A stretch of DNA of 64,000 nucleotides from the NCBI GenBank assembly GCA_023653785.1, contig JAMKCH010035343.1, forward strand, positions 1 through 64,000. Direction: 5' to 3'. A program made the position numbers and the translations under genes. A model generated the notes under the pieces. It was not told the DNA's origin. It made no database searches and worked only from the letters and a program-made list of their open reading frames with translations. This document shows, piece after piece, positions 57,594 through 64,000 of the stretch. How positions within the stretch are numbered: position 1 is the first letter of the stretch; every line of letters starts with the position of its first letter. The stretch is from Ophioderma brevispina. Taxonomy: Eukaryota; Echinodermata; Ophiuroidea; Amphilepidida; Ophiodermatidae.

Positions 57594-59253
57594 TGTTGCG
57601 GTGTTTTGAAAACACCGACCACCGACACCGAACAAAAAACACCGATAAAACCGACTACACCGAAATTTTAGCGGTCATTTTACACCGCCATAATTCCATT
57701 AGAAATGCACGATACACGGTTGAACTGGTAAACGCACGTATCACCCGTGTAAAGTAGGAAAAACAAACGGGTAGACAAGTTCAAGTTTAAACTAACGAAA
57801 TATTGACGATATATACAGTAAAATTCATAAATTACTTAAATTTTTCTTTGTTTATGTACATGATAATTCTGATAAAAGACGATCCCATGCTGTATTAGAG
57901 TACTTATAATGTGATTTCTTCGGCCATTTCGCATGGCTTTCCATCCATGCACGCTGCCATTATCAACCGAAGTACGCGTTTCCTTTTCGGTGCATCGGAA
58001 CTCAAGATGACAACAGTGCCAGGGGCGGGCAGACACCGCGACCGGCCTGCAGGAGCTACGATTAAGTAATGCAATTTAGGCATGAACTTAAATATTTTAC
58101 CAATATTTTGATCAACGTTTTAAAATTTTTTTGATAAGATTCTTCGTTTGTGATTATGGTTTGGTTGGGACTTTCCTTATCTGTCTTTGTTTATACAGAA
58201 AAAGGGAAAATGATTTCACTTTCTATCTTTTATTTTTGCTTCTTCCAGGGAAAGTATCCTTTCTCGTAATTTTTAATTAAAAGAATTCAGAACTTTCTTT
58301 ACAAAATGGGTCTTTCTTTTTTTGGAATATGAAGAGAAGCATAGGCCTAATCGTTTTTTCCTTTCTTGAAGTATAGATCTGAATATGAAGAGAGGCATAT
58401 AGACCTAACTAACACTGAGATGACAATCCATCGCTTTCTTGAAATAGCTCCACACTAGACTCGGCATGAAGTTGAAGAAACAAATATTTAATATCAATAG
58501 CACAAACAGAAAGTCACAGGCGAAATTAAATGTGACCAGTAAAAATAAATAAAAACAATTAAATCCTAGTTCCGAGATTAGCAGCAACGGTAGATTGAAG
58601 TATGTCCGAATATATTCCAAAGAGAATACAAACTTGAACAGTAGGCCTAACTTGAAGGTTCAGTTCAGTGAAATATTCACACATAAACCTCAATCACAAA
58701 ATTTCCCACGACTGTATTGTAAACAACTTCACAGAGTAGACGCGAAGGAGCCGGCATGATCTCTCCACGCAGGTGCAAAGCTTGATAACATTGTAGTTGC
58801 AGGCGGTGGGCCGATCGATTTTATGCACTCGGTCAAGAACTGCGGCAGGAAGGAACGATGATATAATGGCGACTTGCCATCACTTGTTGTGGATTATGAC
58901 TGCTTGCAAAGTTATCGAATGGGGGAAGTACATGTGAATTCGGGGCGGGAAGTCGGGTTTTCTAAACGTTTGTTTATGTAAGTACTACTTAAAATATAAC
59001 AAGAATTAACAAATTTATTAACAACCAATGCAATTGGTTAGAAAAAAAGATTTGGGACGTATATTTGGGGAAAATACCGTGCAAAGTTAAGTGGAAAACA
59101 TCGACATAATGAGTAAAAACCGGTGCAATTTTTTTCGGTGGACGTGTTCCACCGAACATTTCGGTGCAGTCGGTGTTTGAAAAATGGAACCACCGGCGGT
59201 GTCGGTGTTTAAAAAACACCGATTTTTTTACGGTGCATCGATACACCGCAACA
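57594..59253. mobile_element. 1.66-kb element with CGGTGT subterminal repeats
   Basis: Both ends read TGTTGCGGTGT inward. The first ~90 and last ~140 bases are packed with ACACCG/CGGTGT words in both orientations (for example 57594-57690 and 59118-59253), with an unrelated AT-rich centre. No transposase is visible. Clustered short subterminal repeats suggest hAT-like transposase sites, but no 8-bp target duplication is seen. Confidence 0.7.
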
Positions 59254-59559
59254 CGCTATATGCATGCATCTCTCTCTCTTTGATCCCATGGAGTAATAGT
59301 AAGATTGTATAATGTTCACAACTCTGGAGTTGACTTGAATGAATTTTGTTCATATTCTATCTTAAAGCTACTATCAGTGATTTATTGATTTGCTTCATAA
59401 ATTGAAAATCTACATCAAAATGAAATCATTTCAATCTGTGTAGGCCATGTCTGTCATAGGAAATCTTAAGTAACTTGGTTAATGTAACTATGCCAATGTT
59501 CACTGCTCACAGTTACATAGTTACACATGGTTGGTTTCTGAATTTGGCTACCTTGCTAA

Positions 59560-59963
59560 GGCCGGGGTCACACGAACGACGACATCGCATTTACTACAAT
59601 AAATTTTGCAGTCGTAATTCGTGTGACCGGAATTTATTACAATAATGTCGTCGTCGCATTAGAAAAAGTGAACGATGAGAATTTCCGTCGTTGAGTTGGA
59701 ATTTATTGTAGTAGAGGATTAAGTTCTGCAGTAAAAACCTGTATGACCGCATGTCGTCGTTGTAATCATGTATAACTGCTATATGAAATACAGTGAGATG
59801 AATGTAATAATCCCATCTCGTAGTTAATTACGACATTGTAGTTAATGCGATGTCGTAATTCATGTGACCCCATTTGATGATGGTGATAATCCAATGTCGT
59901 AATTAAGTACGACATTGAATTTATTGTAGTAAATGCGATGTCGTCGTTCGTGTGACCCCGGCC
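59560..59963. mobile_element. PIF/Harbinger-like MITE, 404 bp
   Basis: The ends GGCCGGGGTCACACGAACGA ... TTTACTACAATAAATT and the complement at 59918-59963 form a near-perfect ~46-bp terminal inverted repeat. TAA flanks both sides (59557-59559 and 59964-59966). A 3-bp TWA duplication with GG.C ends is typical of PIF/Harbinger. Internal words AATGCGATGTCGTAATT recur in both orientations. Confidence 0.8.
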
Positions 59964-60359
59964 TAAAAGTCAAGTTTTGGCTTTGAAGATCTAATTCACT
60001 TTATCTAATTACAGTTTATTATTATTGTAAGCATGCTTGTTCCAAAAATGTCAAACCTGATATTTATTTTATTCTGGTCAGTGGTAAAGAAAACCACTGA
60101 TAGTGCCTCTAAAGAGAATTTTGAGGTAATAGAATACAAATACACAGGCATACTCGTACAGTGTGTGTGTTCGATTCAACGATAACCTGTCATTCAATAT
60201 GGTTGGGGTATCTTGTTTTTTGGTCCCCCGCCAACTTTAGTTGGCAAAGGGGGACTATAGAAATGCCCTGCGTCCGTGTGTGTGTGTGTGTCCCACACAA
60301 TATCTCTGGATCTAAGCAAGAATGGGTGCCCATCTTCGCAACATAGATGCATCTCAAGT
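59841..60359. repeat. 519-bp direct duplication, copy 1
   Basis: Identical by eye to 61045-61563, offset 1,204 bases. It starts inside the Harbinger-like MITE and ends at ATGCATCTCAAGT. It includes the hairpin GTCCCCCGCCAAC/GTTGGC..GGGGGAC (60223-60256) and a GT run at about 60280-60291. Confidence 0.95.
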
Positions 60360-61044
60360 TAGTCTTTGTCAAAGATGCCTCGCATTTTTATCCACCAACC
60401 GCGAGAGCGCCGAAGGCGCGTGTCGAACGCCGGAAGCGTGAGGCCGAGCGGAGCGAGGCGTCTTTGCGCAAATTGGTATTTCCCTGTGCAAGCATAATGT
60501 GTCAATCAAAGTATGTCGTCATCGTAAGCACCGCCCAATTTCATCGATGACAACGGTTTCAATACTCAATACTTGCCAATATCGATGACGTCGCCCGTCA
60601 AAATTACCATATCGATTTTTGCACGGCCTAATTAGCATACGATTCAAAGCAAAATACTCGACGAGTGAGTCCGTACGGTATGTGAGATGGCTGATGGGCT
60701 AGTTGTAGCCCAGCTCTGCAGAAATAAAAGTCCCCAGTAAAAGTTATTCCCACCTTCCAGGCACAAACACACTGAATATGAGACTAGACTAGGTCATACG
60801 TCAGTCATTTTATCAAATATTCGTACTGCAGTGACCAGTCAAAATTGCCACTCACAGACAAGTGATTTTGAACATTAAATTAAAATGATGAATCCTGACC
60901 CATGTATCATCATGCCACGCAAATGTGGCGTGTGGCGAACATCCCAAAATTCAAGCCAGAAATGAAGTCTATATAGTTCACAAATTCACGCCGAGAATTT
61001 AGGGGACACGCACCTCCTAGTCTATTTTTTTTTTTTTTTTTTTT
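60360..61044. other. Unique 685-bp spacer between the duplicated segments
   Basis: Has CpG-rich words at 60400-60470 (GCGAGAGCGCCGAAGGCGCG) and ends in a run of about 24 T just before copy 2. No gene is recognised. Confidence 0.7.
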
Positions 61045-61563
61045 GTTAATGCGATGTCGTAATTCATGTGACCCCATTTGATGATGGTGATAATCCAATG
61101 TCGTAATTAAGTACGACATTGAATTTATTGTAGTAAATGCGATGTCGTCGTTCGTGTGACCCCGGCCTAAAAGTCAAGTTTTGGCTTTGAAGATCTAATT
61201 CACTTTATCTAATTACAGTTTATTATTATTGTAAGCATGCTTGTTCCAAAAATGTCAAACCTGATATTTATTTTATTCTGGTCAGTGGTAAAGAAAACCA
61301 CTGATAGTGCCTCTAAAGAGAATTTTGAGGTAATAGAATACAAATACACAGGCATACTCGTACAGTGTGTGTGTTCGATTCAACGATAACCTGTCATTCA
61401 ATATGGTTGGGGTATCTTGTTTTTTGGTCCCCCGCCAACTTTAGTTGGCAAAGGGGGACTATAGAAATGCCCTGCGTCCGTGTGTGTGTGTGTGTCCCAC
61501 ACAATATCTCTGGATCTAAGCAAGAATGGGTGCCCATCTTCGCAACATAGATGCATCTCAAGT
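61045..61563. repeat. 519-bp direct duplication, copy 2
   Basis: Starts right after a T homopolymer at GTTAATGCGATGTCGTAATT and carries only the right 123 bases of the MITE found whole at 59560-59963, then the same flank. Sequence after 61563 differs from that after copy 1. Confidence 0.95.
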
Positions 61564-61589
61564 AGGCGTTGGCTGGGATGTAAAGTGGT

Positions 61590-62470
61590 TCATGTGACAT
61601 AGGTCAAATGTCAAATATGGTCAAAAATAGGGTCAAATTTGGTCAAATGCCGTCAAAAATGGGATTAAATTGCTATAAGCCTTGGCAATTGTGGCAGGAT
61701 GATGAAACTTGGTAGGTGTGGTCAACATTCAGTGCTGAAAAATTTGAAGGTCATTTCAAGGTCATGTGGGGTCATTCAAGGTCAATTGGGATAATATTGC
61801 TATAACCCTTGTCAAATGTGGTAGGATGATTAAACTTGGTGGTTGTGGTCAACATTCAGTGCCAAAAAATTTGAAGGTCATTTCAAGGTCATGCGGGGTC
61901 ATTCAAGGTCAAATGGAATTAAATTGCTATAGCGCTTGTCAATTGTGGTAGGATGATGAAATTTGGTGGGTATGGTCAACATTTAGTGCCGAAAAATTTG
62001 AAGGTCATTTCAAGGTGATGTCGGGTTATTCAAGGTCAAACCACTAAGTAGGTGGTAGGATGATGAGACTTGGTGGGTATGGTCAGCATTCAGTGCCAAA
62101 AAATTTGAAGGTTATTTCAAGGTCATGCGGGGTCATTCAAGGACAAATCACTAAGTATGTGGTAGGATGATGAAACTTGGTGGCTGTGGTCAACATTCAG
62201 TGCCAAAAATGTTGATGGTCATTTCAAGGTCATGTGGGGTCATCCATACACATGGTAGTATGGTCATGAAAACTGATGGGTGTAATACACATTCATTGCC
62301 AGAAATTTTGAAGGTCATTTCAAGGTCGTGGGGTTATTCAAGGTCAACTAACTCAACATGTGGTAGGTCATGAAACTTTGTGGTCAACATTTCTAAACCA
62401 AAAATTGTGAAGGTCATTTCAAGGTCAAGTAGGGTCATCTAAGGTCAAATAACTACAAATAGTCAACATT
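61590..62470. repeat. Tandem array of ~105-128-bp units rich in AGGTCA
   Basis: Units begin GATGA.ACTTGGTGG.TGTGG, TCAACATTCAGTGCC and AAAAATTTGAAGG, then TCATTTCAAGGTCATG and GGGGTCATTCAAGGTCAA. Starts lie at about 61698, 61826, 61950, 62062, 62167, 62253 and 62358. Each unit has two or three AAGGTCA words. The last units are shorter and more diverged. Confidence 0.9.
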
Positions 62471-62987
62471 TGATACTGTCAAATTGCAACTGCTATGGCA
62501 GCAGCCTCAGTGGTTTGAGAACCACTTATTTCCATCACAATTCTCCCTGTGATCTGAAAATTATATTTCCCTCCATTTACTATCGCGACGGGCGGCGGAC
62601 CTTTGTGGTTTGAGAACTGCCTTGTATAATTAGTATGAAGGTATTTTGTGTACAGAGAGTTTATATGTTGCTGCATTTGTGCTGAAGAGTGAATCTATGA
62701 CTCTCAAAATCAAATGTTTTGATGCAGTGCACTGCAGATAATGGCAAGTAATTGCTACACTTATGGTCGGTACCAATTGAGGTGGGCGTATCCATTAACA
62801 GTGTAAATACTGATTAGCATAATGGCGATACTTGTGCTATATATGACACATGGGTTGGGGTGATTGCGAAGATTTATCAGACTTAACTGCTTGACTTTCT
62901 GTAATTGTCTGCAGCTTCAAAGGCAGGCGGTTCCATTGCATAGGATGCGGCATTGCAGCACATAATGCAGCAAATTATGATTGCCAA

Positions 62988-63285
62988 CATTAAAGGCTGA
63001 CTCAGAGATTTCAATATATATAATTTTTTTGTGAATTAATTTAAAATAGTTTGAGATGAATCAGATTTTTCATTTTTATGTTGTTAACCTTTATGTGAAG
63101 TATAACAGTACCATAAGTTCCATAATTTGATCAGAAAGTTGTGATTTTCTAAAACTTTTATGAAGGACATCAATTTGAGCTTAGCTATTTCACACAGTAA
63201 TTGGTATCTGGACAAGCTATTATATGTATATGAAAAAAAGTTGATTTGTTAGAAAATGAGGAAATCTCTGAGTCAGCCTTTAATG
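62988..63285. mobile_element. TTAAAGGCTGACTCAGAG-ended MITE
   Basis: ACATTAAAGGCTGACTCAGA GATTTC at the left is exactly inverted at 63260-63285. The length is about 298 bp, AT-rich and non-coding. It is related to 43341-43510. Confidence 0.88.
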
Positions 63286-64000
63286 TTTTATATTCACCAT
63301 TTACTGGAATTGCTACACCACAGATCTGTACTTGTTAAACATTTAATTTAGTTTTATGCACTGTTGGCGTTGTGATAACCAAATCTGAGCCACCTCATTA
63401 AAATGCTGTGAGTTTACTGCGTATGTACAGCTGCACTTGACCTAGTAACAAGGCCTCTTAGTAACGTATGTTAGCGGGATTGGCCAATTCAGCAGGGATC
63501 AATTGTACTTTTGTGTGTGCTAAGCTCGGGGCAAATACTCACTGCGATCAGCGTAGGGTGATGTGTCTCAAATTTGCTTCCAGATGCAATAATTCAAAAC
63601 TGTAGCATAGGATCATTCTGATTTGGGGATTGGTTGCTGCGTTTGGTGATTAATATAGGGCTGATTACTACTCCATCTTGTCTGAAGTATGATCTTAAAT
63701 TAGGGGAATACTATTAATTTTGATGTGTGTCAAAGTGGATCCAGAGTTTTCGGAACTAGAGATAGGCCTAGATGCCATGTGTTGCGTCTGGCCAGATGAA
63801 GGGGGCTAGCTGTACATTTATAGATGTTGTGGTGCATCCCCCGGGGCGCATGGGGGGGGGGCATGATGGGTATAGACATGTGCCAATCCTAAATGCATGG
63901 ATATCTCATCAATAATGAAAATTCCAAATAACTTTGTTGAAGGCATGCTGAAGGGATTTCAATGTACTGGTACATGTCTTGAACTGTTTTGATGTTGCAC
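63286..64000. other. Non-coding, nothing assigned
   Basis: Ordinary sequence with a C/G run at 63838-63861. I see no exon of a following gene. Confidence 0.45.

Noticed and set aside
59254..59261. Search for an 8-bp target duplication of the 57594-59253 element
   Set aside because: The flanks AAGTAGGC and CGCTATAT do not match, so assignment to hAT stays open.
61365..61550. Two identical 61-codon frames (60161-60346 and 61365-61550) as a conserved gene pair
   Set aside because: They are the same sequence in the 519-bp duplication, with no protein similarity.
1..64000. tRNA, rRNA, CRISPR or bacterial-type operons
   Set aside because: No such structure is visible. Gene layout and splice sites are clearly eukaryotic.

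Overview
This is a window of animal nuclear DNA: long introns, canonical GT-AG junctions, AT-rich non-coding sequence and very dense, mostly non-autonomous transposon debris. The repeat types (a DIRS-type retrotransposon, many TTAA- or TA-flanked MITEs, CAGGG-ended hAT-like MITEs, foldback elements) and the protein sequence fit an invertebrate deuterostome, most likely an echinoderm or relative. That placement is inference.

The only host gene I can support is WDR48 (UAF1), the WD40 activator of the deubiquitinases USP1, USP12 and USP46. It lies on the + strand. Fifteen exons are recognisable between 9577 and 54108; together they cover everything except the first ~16 residues, whose exon I could not find. 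Nine exons are open with clean splice sites. Six (12144-12223, 14557-14636, 15455-15590, 29767-29867, 44575-44673, 51779-51966) carry one or more small indels, mostly missing single bases, although the surrounding codons are well conserved. Patchy consensus error in the assembly explains this better than a pseudogene.

Layout. 1-9.5 kb: intergenic or 5' intron sequence with a foldback element (716-1771), a non-LTR retrotransposon 3' fragment (2105-3030), a minisatellite (4555-4945), a hAT-like element with an 8-bp target duplication (5590-6592) and a small CAGGG-ended MITE (8192-8383). 9.6-19.9 kb: WDR48 exons 1-5 among MITEs, a 50-base C homopolymer and two further minisatellite blocks. 19.9-29.1 kb: one intron filled by a decayed DIRS-type retrotransposon with ~83-bp inverted terminal repeats, gag, reverse-transcriptase and tyrosine-recombinase remnants, and a nested 1.1-kb TTAA-flanked insertion. 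29.7-54.1 kb: exons 6-15, with introns holding a 2.4-kb TIR element (33631-36030), a TTAG microsatellite, a 3.8-kb giant inverted repeat (37850-41640) and tandem duplications. 54.1-64 kb: downstream sequence with nested palindromic elements, a PIF/Harbinger-like MITE, a seemingly perfect 519-bp direct duplication and an array of ~105-128-bp units rich in AGGTCA.

I see no tRNA, rRNA, CRISPR or operon structure and no second protein-coding host gene. Most short open frames are chance frames in repeats or introns. I found no convincing new biochemical system; the notable content is the repeat biology and the pattern of damage in the WDR48 exons. All alignments were made by eye.
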